From CANJQJ01 sp964383565 (lineage in GTDB: Bacteria > Pseudomonadota > Alphaproteobacteria > Sphingomonadales > Sphingomonadaceae): a stretch of 28,968 nucleotides of DNA. The notes beneath the pieces are model-generated. The model searched no databases and was not told the DNA's origin. It saw nothing but the letters and a program-made list of their open reading frames with translations. The stretch is taken from NCBI GenBank assembly GCA_964383565.1, contig CAYLIK010000023.1, positions 1 to 28,968 of the forward strand, read 5' to 3'. The position numbers were made by a program, and so were the translations under genes. Shown piece by piece: positions 1 through 7,795 of this stretch (the first letter of the stretch is position 1; the number at the start of each line of letters is the position of its first letter).

Positions 1-1379
1 TCCTCGATCGGGCGGATTTCGACCGGCGGATCGATCAGCCCGGTCGGCCGGATCACCTGCTCGACGAACACGCCGCCGGTCTGCTCAAGCTCCCATCCGC
101 CCGGCGTAGCCGAGACATAGGTGGTCTGCGGCCGCATCGCTTCCCATTCGTTGAAGCGCAACGGGCGGTTGTCGATCGCCGACGGCAGGCGGAAACCGAA
201 TTCGGCGAGCGTGATCTTGCGCCGATGGTCGCCGCGCGACATGCCGTTGATCTGGCCGATCGTCTGGTGGCTCTCGTCCACGAACAGCAGCGCATTGTCC
301 GGCAGATATTCGAACAGCGTGGGTGGCGGCTCGCCCGGCAGGCGCCCGGTCAGGAAGCGACTGTAATTCTCGATCCCCGCGCAGCTTCCCGTCGCCGCGA
401 TCATCTCAAGGTCGAAGTTGGTGCGCTGTTCCAGCCGCTGATGCTCAAGCAGCTTGCCCTCGGCCTCAAGCTCCTTCAGCCGCTCGGTCAGTTCGTGCCG
501 GATCGCCTCGGTCGCCTGCTTCAGCGTCGGTCCCGGCGTCACATAATGGCTGTTCGCATAAACGCGAACATAATCGAGATTCGCCGACGTCTTGCCCGTC
601 AGCGGATCGAATTCGACGATCGCCTCGATATCGTCGCCGAAGAAGGAGACGCGCCATGCGCTGTCCTCATAATGCGACGGGAAGATCTCCAGATTGTCGC
701 CGCGCACCCGGAAATTGCCGCGCGCGAACGCCGCATCGTTGCGCTTGTACTGAAGCGCGACCAGCTTGCGGATGATCTCGCGCTGATCGACCGACTGGCC
801 CTTCTTGAGGTCGAAGATCATCGCAGAATAGGTCTCGACCGATCCGATGCCGTACAGGCACGATACCGACGCCACGATCAGCACGTCGTCGCGCTCCAGC
901 AGCGACCGGGTGGCTGAATGCCGCATCCGGTCGATCGCCTCGTTTATCGAGCTTTCCTTCTCGATATAGGTGTCAGTGCGCGGCACATAGGCTTCGGGCT
1001 GGTAATAGTCGTAATAGCTGACGAAGAACTCCACCGCATTGTCCGGAAAGAAGCTCTTGAACTCGCCGTAGAGCTGCGCCGCGAGGATCTTGTTGGGCGC
1101 GAGCACCAGCGCCGGCCGCTGCAGCGCCTCCACGACCTTGGCCATGGTGAAGGTCTTGCCCGATCCGGTGACGCCGAGCAGCACCTGATCGCGCTCCCCC
1201 GCCTCGGCTTGCGCCACCAGTTCCGCGATCGCGGTCGGCTGGTCGCCGGAGGGCTGGTAATCGGACACGATCCTGAACGCTTTGCCGCCCTCCATCTTGG
1301 GCGGGCGCTCCGGGCGGTGCGGAACGAAGGTCTGGCCGATGTCCGGCTCTTCAAGGGTGGTGCGGATCTGGATCGCCAT
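1..1379 (-). CDS. uvrB: UvrB, excinuclease ABC subunit B (5' part, C-terminus off the left edge)
   Basis: UvrB is the damage-recognition helicase of nucleotide excision repair; it is loaded by UvrA and recruits UvrC. The reverse-strand frame is open from ATG at 1379 to the window edge, giving about 459 residues of a protein usually near 660-730. Walker A is GVTGSGKT at residues 69-76 (K75). The beta-hairpin that clamps DNA is seen as YYDYYQPEAYVPRTDTYIEK at about 122-141, and the Walker B/DESH box lies at about 368-371. The UvrA-interaction and second helicase regions begin here; motif VI and the C-terminal UVR motif lie outside the window. It is transcribed divergently from the glyoxalase-fold gene, with about 75 bases between the two starts. 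The N-terminal extension before the first helicase motif is slightly longer than in E. coli, as in other alphaproteobacteria. Confidence 0.97.
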   Translation of the reverse strand, partial: MAIQIRTTLEEPDIGQTFVPHRPERPPKMEGGKAFRIVSDYQPSGDQPTAIAELVAQAEAGERDQVLLGVTGSGKTFTMAKVVEALQRPALVLAPNKILAAQLYGEFKSFFPDNAVEFFVSYYDYYQPEAYVPRTDTYIEKESSINEAIDRMRHSATRSLLERDDVLIVASVSCLYGIGSVETYSAMIFDLKKGQSVDQREIIRKLVALQYKRNDAAFARGNFRVRGDNLEIFPSHYEDSAWRVSFFGDDIEAIVEFDPLTGKTSANLDYVRVYANSHYVTPGPTLKQATEAIRHELTERLKELEAEGKLLEHQRLEQRTNFDLEMIAATGSCAGIENYSRFLTGRLPGEPPPTLFEYLPDNALLFVDESHQTIGQINGMSRGDHRRKITLAEFGFRLPSAIDNRPLRFNEWEAMRPQTTYVSATPGGWELEQTGGVFVEQVIRPTGLIDPPVEIRPIE

Positions 1380-1454
1380 GATGGCAATATGGGACTTGGA
1401 GGCACTTCGTTCCAGCGCTACTGCTCGCGCCCGTCAAAACATCAGGAGAGAAGC

Positions 1455-1829
1455 ATGCTCAGCCACGTGACGCTCGGGTCGAACGATCTGCCGAAGGCAA
1501 AGGCTTTCTACGAAGCGCTGTTCGGCACGCTCGGCTTCACCAAATTCTTCGATCATCCCAGTGGCGGAGCGGTCTATGGCAAGGATGGCCGTCCCCAGAT
1601 CGGCGTCCTCGGCCCCTATGACGGCAAGCCGGCCACGGTAGGCAATGGTACGATGGTTGTCTTCCATCTCCCCGATACCGGAGCGGTCGATGCCTTTCAT
1701 GCCAAGGCCCTTGCGCTTGGTGGAACTTGCGAAGGCGCACCTGGCCCACGCGGCGATACCGGCTATTATGGCGCCTATTTTCGGGATCTGGAGGGCAACA
1801 AGCTCGCCGCCTACACGATGACGAACTAA
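1455..1829 (+). CDS. VOC family (glyoxalase/bleomycin-resistance fold) protein
   Basis: A 124-residue single-domain vicinal oxygen chelate protein; the substrate is unknown. The N-terminus MLSHVTLGSNDLPKAKAFYE and the C-terminal YGAYFRDLEGNKLAAY are the usual first and last beta-alpha-beta segments of the fold. His4 and Glu113 sit where metal ligands are found in the family. The start was chosen because AGGAGAG at 1444-1450 lies 4 bases upstream of ATG 1455; the frame stays open back to 918, but that part is antisense to uvrB and has no family resemblance. It is likely a cytoplasmic enzyme or binding protein of the lactoylglutathione lyase-like group, and a more exact call cannot be supported. 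Confidence 0.88.
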   Translation: MLSHVTLGSNDLPKAKAFYEALFGTLGFTKFFDHPSGGAVYGKDGRPQIGVLGPYDGKPATVGNGTMVVFHLPDTGAVDAFHAKALALGGTCEGAPGPRGDTGYYGAYFRDLEGNKLAAYTMTN

Positions 1830-1873
1830 TCTGGACGAAGTGACCTGAAATTTCCGGAACGAGGGGAATGCCG

Positions 1874-2437
1874 ATGTCGAAACTTCCGTTGCTCATGGCG
1901 CCGCTGCTCGCGCTCGCGGCCTGCAACAGCTCGCCGACCGTCGAGGCGACCAATGCTACTGGCGCCGAGGTCGCCGCGAAGGTCAAGGAATCCGGCGTCA
2001 CCGATCAGTTCATCTCACCGGGCAACTGGCAGATGGCGATGAAGATCAACGAGATGACCATGCCCGGTATGCCCCCGGAGGCAGCCGAACAGATGAAGGG
2101 GGTGATGGGGCAGGGCCACACCTTCAACGAATGCCTGACCGAAGCCGATGTGAAGAAGCCCAAGGAGGATATGTTCTCCGGCGGGGACAAGGAATGCAAA
2201 TATGATCATTTCGCCATGGGCGCGGGGAAGATCGACATCATCATGACTTGTGGCGGCGAGCAGCCCCGCACCATGAAGATGAACGGCACCTATAGCCCTG
2301 ACGAATATAATATGGCGGTATCATCGGATGGCGCGGGCAAGTCGGGGCCGGGCGCGATGTCGATGAAGATGGAAATGCACGCCAAGCGCATCGGCGCCTG
2401 CACGGCGGAGCAGCTCAAGGAATCGAAGGCTGGCTGA
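1874..2437 (+). CDS. DUF3617-family lipoprotein
   Basis: A 187-residue secreted lipoprotein of unknown function. It opens with a short signal peptide ending in the lipobox LAAC, followed by a Ser/Thr-rich linker. The mature part has the DUF3617 pattern: a 'W-x-M-x-M-K-I-N-E-M-T-M-P-G-M-P' segment, a Met/Gly-rich stretch, a conserved 'ECLTEAD' cysteine and a second 'CKYDHF' cysteine that probably form disulfides. ATG 1874 is preferred because GAGGGG at 1861-1866 is 7 bases away; ATG 1868 in the same frame would leave one base. The 3' end overlaps the next gene's inferred start by 8 bases, suggesting translational coupling. The family is abundant in sphingomonads, and its role is not established. 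Confidence 0.85.
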   Translation: MSKLPLLMAPLLALAACNSSPTVEATNATGAEVAAKVKESGVTDQFISPGNWQMAMKINEMTMPGMPPEAAEQMKGVMGQGHTFNECLTEADVKKPKEDMFSGGDKECKYDHFAMGAGKIDIIMTCGGEQPRTMKMNGTYSPDEYNMAVSSDGAGKSGPGAMSMKMEMHAKRIGACTAEQLKESKAG

Positions 2438-3386
2438 AGCCTCGCTCCCGATCAGCGTCGCGGCGCTGTACAAGTTCGCGCGTTTCGACGACCTTGAGGG
2501 GCTGCGCCAACCGCTGGCGCAGCTGTGCTGCACCCAAGGGATCAAGGGCACCTTGCTGCTGGCCCGCGAGGGCATCAACGGTACGATTGCAGGACCGGAC
2601 GACGCGATCGATGCGGTCATCGCGCATATCCGGGGGCTGCCGGGGTGCGCCGATCTCGACGTCAAGCTGTCCAGAGCCGCCGCGCTTCCATTCCATCGCA
2701 TGAAAGTCCGCATCAAGCGCGAGATCGTCACCATGGGGCAGCCGGCGATCGACCCGCTGGCCGACGCTGGCCATTATGTCGCGCCCGAGGATTGGAATGC
2801 GCTGATCTCGCAGTCCGACACGATCCTGATCGACACCCGCAATGATTATGAGGTCGCCATCGGCACCTTTGCGGGCGCGATCGATCCGCATACCAAAAGC
2901 TTCAGTGATTTTCCCGAGTGGTTCCGCGCCGAACGGGAACGGCTGCTGGGCGAGGGCAGGCCGCCAAAAGTGGCGATGTTCTGCACCGGCGGGATACGCT
3001 GCGAGAAATCGACTGCCTTCCTGAAGGCGGAAGGGCTGGACGAGGTCTATCATCTGAAGGGCGGCATCCTCAAATATCTGGAGACCATACCGCCCGAACA
3101 GAGCCTCTGGCAGGGCGAATGTTTCGTGTTCGATCACCGCGTGGCCGTGACCCACGGCCTTGCCCCCGGTACCCACGGGATCTGCCACGCCTGCCGCCGC
3201 CCGCTTAGCGAACAGGATCGTGCGTCTCCGCTCTATATGGAAGGCATCAGTTGCGCCGCCTGCCACGCCGAACGCACTGACGAACAACGCGCGGGCTACG
3301 GCGAACGCCACCGCCAGGAGCAACTCGCGGCCGCGCGCGGCGAGGCGCATATCGGGGCGGCGCAATCCGCGCGGGGTGACGATTAG
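2430..3386 (+). CDS. trhO: tRNA uridine(34) hydroxylase TrhO (rhodanese-like), non-ATG start
   Basis: TrhO makes 5-hydroxyuridine at the wobble position of certain tRNAs. About 318 residues if the start is at 2430, normal for the family. The N-terminal acylphosphatase-like part holds LLLAREGINGTIAG. The rhodanese domain has the active-site loop CTGGIRCEKS (C185, C191), followed by 'HLKGGILKYLE'. The C-terminus carries two CxxC pairs (CHAC and CAAC). The homologous N-terminal segment VAALYKFARF lies upstream of the first conventional start (TTG 2553), and the frame between the stop at 2364 and 2553 contains no ATG, GTG or TTG. CTG 2430 has AAGGA 8 bases upstream and overlaps the previous stop, so it is the best candidate; 2553 would delete conserved sequence. 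Confidence 0.9.
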   Translation: MAEASLPISVAALYKFARFDDLEGLRQPLAQLCCTQGIKGTLLLAREGINGTIAGPDDAIDAVIAHIRGLPGCADLDVKLSRAAALPFHRMKVRIKREIVTMGQPAIDPLADAGHYVAPEDWNALISQSDTILIDTRNDYEVAIGTFAGAIDPHTKSFSDFPEWFRAERERLLGEGRPPKVAMFCTGGIRCEKSTAFLKAEGLDEVYHLKGGILKYLETIPPEQSLWQGECFVFDHRVAVTHGLAPGTHGICHACRRPLSEQDRASPLYMEGISCAACHAERTDEQRAGYGERHRQEQLAAARGEAHIGAAQSARGDD

Positions 3387-3412
3387 CGGCGGCCCTGATT
3401 ATTGCGATACGT

Positions 3413-3463
3413 GCTCCTGCGCAGGCAGGAGCTCTGCGGCCTAGGCTCCTGCCTTCGCAGGAG
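3413..3463. repeat. REP-like double hairpin
   Basis: Two adjacent palindromes share the core CTCCTGC/GCAGGAG. The first has perfect 8-bp arms at 3413-3420 and 3425-3432 around a 4-base loop; the second has 7-bp arms at 3446-3452 and 3457-3463. The right arm of the first also pairs with the left arm of the second (3425-3432 with 3445-3452), so alternative folds exist. It lies between trhO and the glutathione transferase gene. Such tandem inverted short palindromes match the architecture of REP/BIME elements; similar CTCCTGC-type palindromes occur in sphingomonad genomes (from memory, not checked). It has no T tract, so a simple terminator role is not evident. Confidence 0.6.
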
Positions 3464-3481
3464 TACCGCCCAAGGAGACGA

Positions 3482-4123
3482 ATGCACCCGCTACCAATCC
3501 TCTACAGCTTCCGCCGCTGCCCCTACGCCATGCGGGCGCGGATGGCGCTGCTCGCCAGCGGCGCGGTCTGCGAAATCCGGGAGGTGAAGATTTCCGCCAA
3601 GCCTGCCGAGATGATCGCCGCCTCGCCCAAGGCGACCGTGCCGGTGCTCGTCATGCCCGATGGAACGGTGATCGATGAAAGTCTCGACATCATGCACTGG
3701 GCGTTGGGCCGGAACGATCCGGAACACTGGCTGGCGCGAGAAGACGCGGCGCTGATCGCCGCCAATGACGGCCCGTTCAAGCATCATCTCGATCGCTACA
3801 AATATCCGGAGCGACACGCCTCCGATCCCATCGAGCATCGTACCGCGGGGGTTGCCATGCTCGCGAGCCTGGAGGAGCGACTAACCTTCAGCCCAAATCT
3901 GTGCGGCGAGGCGATGGGGATCACTGACGCCGCCGTCATGCCGTTCGTCCGGCAATTCGCCCAGACCGATCGCGCATGGTTCGACGCACAGCCTTTGCCG
4001 AAGGTGCAGTCATGGCTGCAGCGTCATACGACATCGGCCTTGTTCGCCCGTGCGATGGTTCGCCTTGCGCCATGGCGGGCGGAAGATGCGCCAATTCAGT
4101 TTCCAGCTATCGAAGCGTGCTGA
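3482..4123 (+). CDS. Glutathione S-transferase family protein
   Basis: A 213-residue protein with a thioredoxin-fold N-terminal domain (about residues 1-80) and an all-helical C-terminal domain. The N-terminus LYSFRRCPYAMRARMAL resembles glutaredoxin-2/GST proteins with a single active-site cysteine in 'RRCPYAMR'. The cis-Pro loop is 'KATVPVLVMPDG', and the glutathione-binding 'IDESLDIMHW' follows. It probably conjugates or reduces with glutathione in the cytoplasm; the substrate cannot be told. AAGGAG at 3472-3477 sits 4 bases before ATG 3482. It stands alone downstream of the REP-like element. Confidence 0.88.
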   Translation: MHPLPILYSFRRCPYAMRARMALLASGAVCEIREVKISAKPAEMIAASPKATVPVLVMPDGTVIDESLDIMHWALGRNDPEHWLAREDAALIAANDGPFKHHLDRYKYPERHASDPIEHRTAGVAMLASLEERLTFSPNLCGEAMGITDAAVMPFVRQFAQTDRAWFDAQPLPKVQSWLQRHTTSALFARAMVRLAPWRAEDAPIQFPAIEAC

Positions 4124-4214
4124 CGCGGGGCTATCCCCAACTGATGACAGCCCCGGATTAATCATTTGTTGAGGATGTAAATCCTACTGTGCCTCGACGT
4201 CACGGGGACATGAG

Positions 4215-4985
4215 ATGCGCCTGCAAATCGCGAGTTGGTTGAAGCGACGTGCCGGCGCCCGCGTGTTCCCGGTCAGGTTGATCGTTGCCCTGCCGCTGCT
4301 CGCACAAGCCTGGGTTGCCGTTGCAGTCCTGGCCGTTGCGTTGCGAACGATATTCTCGCCTGGTCCCGCATCCATCATCCATGCTCCGCTGTTGCTCGCC
4401 GCTCTTGTCATGCCGGCGCTCGCGCTTCAGTTCAGCCTTTCGCATGTCATGGCGGGCCGCCTGTTCGCGCAGCCCGACTTCAGGTTCGCCCGCGTGGGAC
4501 GCTGGCGCGAGCTGAACGCCGTCGATTGCGCGTCAGCCGATCATTATGGCACCGCCGGGCTGCTCGCCATGCTGCTGGCCGGGCTGTTGCTCAACATTCC
4601 GGTTCGGGCCGCCGAGTTCCTGGCCGCGATGCCGACGCCCAGCCTGCATGCGCCCGGCTGGTATCTGCCGCTTTATACCATGATGCTCGTCGATCTGGCG
4701 CTCCTTTCGAGCTGCTATGCGGCGCTGGTCGGCTTCGCGGTCCGTCGGGTGCCGATCTTTCCCCGGCTGCTGGTCGGGATATGGCTGCTCGATCTGCTGG
4801 TCCAGTTCCTGATCTCCGGCGTCATGAGCATGGTGCCCCATGTCCCGCCGACCGTGAACACCGCGCTCGCGTCCCTGCTTTCCGGCAACGTGAAAAAGGT
4901 GATGATCAGCATGGCGATCTGGATCCCCTATCTATTGCTGTCGCCACGCGTAAATCTTACCTATCGGTATCGGATTCCGGCGTAG
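4215..4985 (+). CDS. DUF2569-like integral membrane protein
   Basis: A 256-residue membrane protein with about six hydrophobic helices (roughly residues 20-45, 55-80, 110-130, 152-175, 182-205, 230-247). The C-terminal half resembles DUF2569: a helix pair, a 'LSGNVKKVMISMAIWIPYLL' helix and the terminal 'SPRVNLTYRYR', which matches the family's 'WIPYxxxSxRVxxTF' ending. The N-terminal half is less recognisable. It has no visible operon partner, with 91 bases upstream of it and 187 bases from its stop to the next gene. ATG 4215 was chosen because the whole frame, including the first helix, is consistent from there; an overlapping ATG at 4210 is in another frame. Function unknown. Confidence 0.65.
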   Translation: MRLQIASWLKRRAGARVFPVRLIVALPLLAQAWVAVAVLAVALRTIFSPGPASIIHAPLLLAALVMPALALQFSLSHVMAGRLFAQPDFRFARVGRWRELNAVDCASADHYGTAGLLAMLLAGLLLNIPVRAAEFLAAMPTPSLHAPGWYLPLYTMMLVDLALLSSCYAALVGFAVRRVPIFPRLLVGIWLLDLLVQFLISGVMSMVPHVPPTVNTALASLLSGNVKKVMISMAIWIPYLLLSPRVNLTYRYRIPA

Positions 4986-5179
4986 CTGCTCCTTTCGTTA
5001 AGCCAAGCCAAAAGCAAAAATCACAAGACGGCCGCGACGGACAATATTCTCTGCTAAAAACATTCATAAATTGGCGGCAGTAGTTCCATATAACTTAGGA
5101 TATACAGCTGTCCTGCTCCCCTGAATTTTAAGATCAACTTGCACTTGACGGCGTCCCGCTGAGGATCAATTCATGCGGC

Positions 5180-7048
5180 ATGTCGACTGTCTTGCCGTTC
5201 ACTGGATCCATGGAGCCGCCCAAGGGCGGCCTGTGGATGGTGAGATCGCATGCAGACGCGCCGCCTCGTCATCATACGTATTGCCCTTCGCCCGATTGCG
5301 AGACAGGTATGGACCGGGTGGAAACGGTGCCGATGGCGAGGATGGGTGAGAAAGACGAAGCGCCGAACGTCCGGCGTCTGCAGAGCGGCGCGCTTTTTCC
5401 GCAGTGCCTGACGGTCGACCGCAACATCATCCGCCTGTTCATGGCGACGGCGATTTCCTGCCTCAATCTTGCGACCATGCTTTACGGCGGCCAGCTGGTC
5501 GCCGCCAGCTTCGCGGCTGCGGCCGCCTATGTGCTGTGGGCGATCGTCAGCCTGTTTCCGCCGCGCTACGGATCGCTCTTGTTCCGGGTGCCGGGTTGGG
5601 CAAGCCGCGCGATCGAACTTGCGCTGTGCGGCGCGATCATCGCCACCGGCGGGCCGGTCCTGATCGCCTTTCTCGCCGCCGCCGTGGCCATATTCATGCC
5701 GCGCGACTATTTGCGCCACATCAGTCGCTGGGCGGCATTCAAGGCATTGATGATAGCGGGCGTCGTCTGCGGGGCGCTGTTGCTGGGACATCGCCTGGCG
5801 CCCGACACGATGCAATCCCCGGCAAGCCCGATCGACGAAGCCTTCGCAGCGCTGGTATTTTCCCTGTTCGCGGCCATGTTCGGCGCCGGGAATACGGCGG
5901 TCAGGCGGCTGTTCCGGGAGGATGAGCTGTCCCATCATGTGGCCTTTGCGGCCAAGGCTCCGGCGGAGCGGCTGCTTGAGCTTGTCGCCGAGGGCATAAA
6001 TGGCGCGGCGGTTTTCGTCTTTACGCCCGCGCTCGATCGCCCGGTTTCGGCGCGCTTCGCGTTCGGCGAGACGATCGAGACGGTCGAGATCGAGGACGAG
6101 GCGATCGTTCGACAGCTTTATGCGCCGATCGACGAAAGCCGCCCCTTCCTGTTCGATAGCCGCGCGGACAAGGCGCTGTGCAGCGACCATCGCGGCCATG
6201 TCGGGATGCGTGGTGTCCCGGCGTTCGCGGCTGGCTGGAACAGCCTGTTCGCACCGATGCGCGGCGCGGCGATACCGATCACGATGGGGCGCGTGCGCGG
6301 CTGGCTCTACATCGCCACCGGGCAGGACCTGTCCTATCGCAGCTATCTGGAGCTGCGGCGCGTGGCGGACGACATCGGCGATCTGACCCTCAGGTTCGAG
6401 CGGTTCCAATCCTGGCGCGAACGCACGCTGGCCGAGGCGCGCCTGCTCGCCAGCCGCGACATGCACGACAGCGTGCTTCAGACGCTTGCCGGGCTCCGCA
6501 TGCAATTGAGCTCGATGGTCAAAGGCAGCGAAGCCGGGCCATCGGAAACGCTGAACGGCCAGATGAAATCGCTGGACGCCATCGTCGCCGCCGAGCAGCA
6601 GCATCTGCGGGAGATCCTCCAGCGCAGCCGCCACGATGCCGAGACGGCGGCCGAGCTCTTCTCCTATCTCGAGGCGCGCGCCCAATCGCTGACGCGGCAG
6701 TGGAACATCCGCTGCAGCGTGCGCGTGCCCGAGGAGCCGTTGCCCGTTTCCGAGGAAACGGCGATCGAATGCGAGTTCATGTTGCGTGAGGCGATTTCCA
6801 ACGCGGCCCAGCATGCCAGCGCCGAGCATGTCCATATCGCGATGGGGCTCGACGAGAACACGCTGCTGGTGACGTTGCGTACTGAAGGCCTGCCGCCCGG
6901 CTCGGGTCGCAATCGCGCGAAGGGGAGGATGCCCGTGGAATCACGGTCGCTTCGCCAGCGCGTCGAGAAACTGGGCGGCACGGCGTATCTGGAAAATGTG
7001 AGCGGAGGGGGGCTCCTCTCGATCCAGATCCCGCTAGAGAGGAAATAA
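5180..7048 (+). CDS. Membrane sensor histidine kinase, NarX/HisKA_3 type
   Basis: A 622-residue sensor kinase paired with the downstream NarL-type regulator. An N-terminal cytoplasmic stretch of about 80 residues precedes four to six hydrophobic helices (about residues 85-225). A middle sensory region (about 240-410) has no named domain I can identify, possibly GAF-like. The dimerisation/phosphoacceptor box RDMHDSVLQTLAGL follows, with His429. The ATPase domain has a good N-box ('REAISNAAQHAS', Asn541). The usual DxGxG and GxGL boxes are degenerate (TEGLPPGSG, then PVESRSLRQRV), so catalysis may be weak or atypical. The start is uncertain: ATG 5180 has GAGGA 14 bases upstream, and in-frame ATGs at 5309, 5333 and 5342 are alternatives that keep all helices. 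The stop is one base before the regulator's start. Confidence 0.88.
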   Translation: MSTVLPFTGSMEPPKGGLWMVRSHADAPPRHHTYCPSPDCETGMDRVETVPMARMGEKDEAPNVRRLQSGALFPQCLTVDRNIIRLFMATAISCLNLATMLYGGQLVAASFAAAAAYVLWAIVSLFPPRYGSLLFRVPGWASRAIELALCGAIIATGGPVLIAFLAAAVAIFMPRDYLRHISRWAAFKALMIAGVVCGALLLGHRLAPDTMQSPASPIDEAFAALVFSLFAAMFGAGNTAVRRLFREDELSHHVAFAAKAPAERLLELVAEGINGAAVFVFTPALDRPVSARFAFGETIETVEIEDEAIVRQLYAPIDESRPFLFDSRADKALCSDHRGHVGMRGVPAFAAGWNSLFAPMRGAAIPITMGRVRGWLYIATGQDLSYRSYLELRRVADDIGDLTLRFERFQSWRERTLAEARLLASRDMHDSVLQTLAGLRMQLSSMVKGSEAGPSETLNGQMKSLDAIVAAEQQHLREILQRSRHDAETAAELFSYLEARAQSLTRQWNIRCSVRVPEEPLPVSEETAIECEFMLREAISNAAQHASAEHVHIAMGLDENTLLVTLRTEGLPPGSGRNRAKGRMPVESRSLRQRVEKLGGTAYLENVSGGGLLSIQIPLERK

Positions 7049-7049
7049 T

Positions 7050-7691
7050 GTGGCGGACCTGCTGATTGCCGACGATCACCCGATCTTTCTGTCGGGGCTG
7101 AAATCCTTTCTGGAGGCGCACGGCCACACCGTGATCGCGACGGCCAATTCGGCCGCCGAGACAGTCATGACGCTGCGCACGCTGAGGCCCGACGTGCTGA
7201 TGGTCGATGTGCATATGACCGGCGGGGGCGGGCTGGAGGTGCTGAAGCATGTCCGGGAGATCCAGCTCGACGTGCCGGTGGTCTTCCTCACGGTCGGCAT
7301 CGATGGCGAGGATGTGCAGGAAGCGCTCCGGCTCGGCGTCAACGGCATGGTGCTCAAGAACAACGAACCCCAGTCTTTGCTCGCATGCATCGACGCGATG
7401 ATGCGCGGCGAGGACTGGTTCGAAGACGCGATAATCGACGTGCTGATCGCGCATCAGCAACGGCCGGAACCGGCGCGCTCGGCGGGCGCGAGCAAGATCC
7501 AGTCGCTCTCCGCCCGCGAACGCGAAATCGCCGAGCGCGTCGCCCAGGGCGCCCGCAACCGCGAGATCGCCACCGAATTCGGGATCACCGAGGGAACGGT
7601 GAAGGTCCACCTGCACCGCATCTACCGCAAGCTGGGCATTGCTTCGCGCGGGGAGCTTATGCTGCTGGCGATGGGACGGACGAAGCGGTAG
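7050..7691 (+). CDS. NarL/FixJ-family response regulator
   Basis: A 213-residue DNA-binding regulator. The receiver domain (residues 1-120) has the acidic pair D8-D9, phosphoacceptor D53 in LMVDVHM, T81 and K103. The C-terminal LuxR-type helix-turn-helix (about 150-210) reads LSAREREIAERVAQGARNRE then ITEGTVKVHLHRIYRKLGI. It should be activated by the histidine kinase just upstream. The start is GTG 7050, served by AGAGAGG at 7036-7042 seven bases away; the ATG at 7048 is out of frame and stops after five codons. Targets are unknown, but it lies about 1.7 kb upstream of the Tad pilus genes, which makes them reasonable candidates. Confidence 0.93.
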   Translation: MADLLIADDHPIFLSGLKSFLEAHGHTVIATANSAAETVMTLRTLRPDVLMVDVHMTGGGGLEVLKHVREIQLDVPVVFLTVGIDGEDVQEALRLGVNGMVLKNNEPQSLLACIDAMMRGEDWFEDAIIDVLIAHQQRPEPARSAGASKIQSLSAREREIAERVAQGARNREIATEFGITEGTVKVHLHRIYRKLGIASRGELMLLAMGRTKR

Positions 7692-7711
7692 GTTGCTTAA
7701 TACCGATTGAT

Positions 7712-7755
7712 GTTGGTTTTGGGGCCTCCTTATATCCGGGCCGCCAACAATTTTT
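7712..7755 (+). terminator. Possible rho-independent terminator of the two-component operon
   Basis: An imperfect hairpin pairs GTTGG (7712-7716) with CCAAC (7744-7748), with an inner GGCC/GGCC stem (7723-7726 with 7739-7742) and a bulge on the 5' side. It is followed after two A bases by a run of five T (7751-7755). It lies just downstream of the response regulator stop. The bulge makes this a weak call. Confidence 0.35.
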
Positions 7756-7795
7756 AAATGGGTTTGGCTTTATGCTGTCACGCTAAGGAGTGGTT

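Noticed and set aside
918..1454. Extension of the glyoxalase-fold ORF upstream
   Set aside because: It lies antisense to uvrB, and a good ribosome site supports ATG 1455.
2415..3365. 316-codon ORF antisense to trhO
   Set aside because: No recognisable domain, and the sense strand encodes a complete TrhO with active-site cysteine.
4127..4154. GGGGCT/AGCCCC hairpin after the glutathione transferase gene
   Set aside because: Six-bp stem with a competing inner GGGG/CCCC pairing and no T tract; too weak for a terminator call.
5171..6835. 554-codon ORF antisense to the histidine kinase
   Set aside because: Arg/His/Gln-rich translation without domains, lying in a GC-rich gene where the antisense frame stays open by composition; the sense frame has clear kinase boxes.
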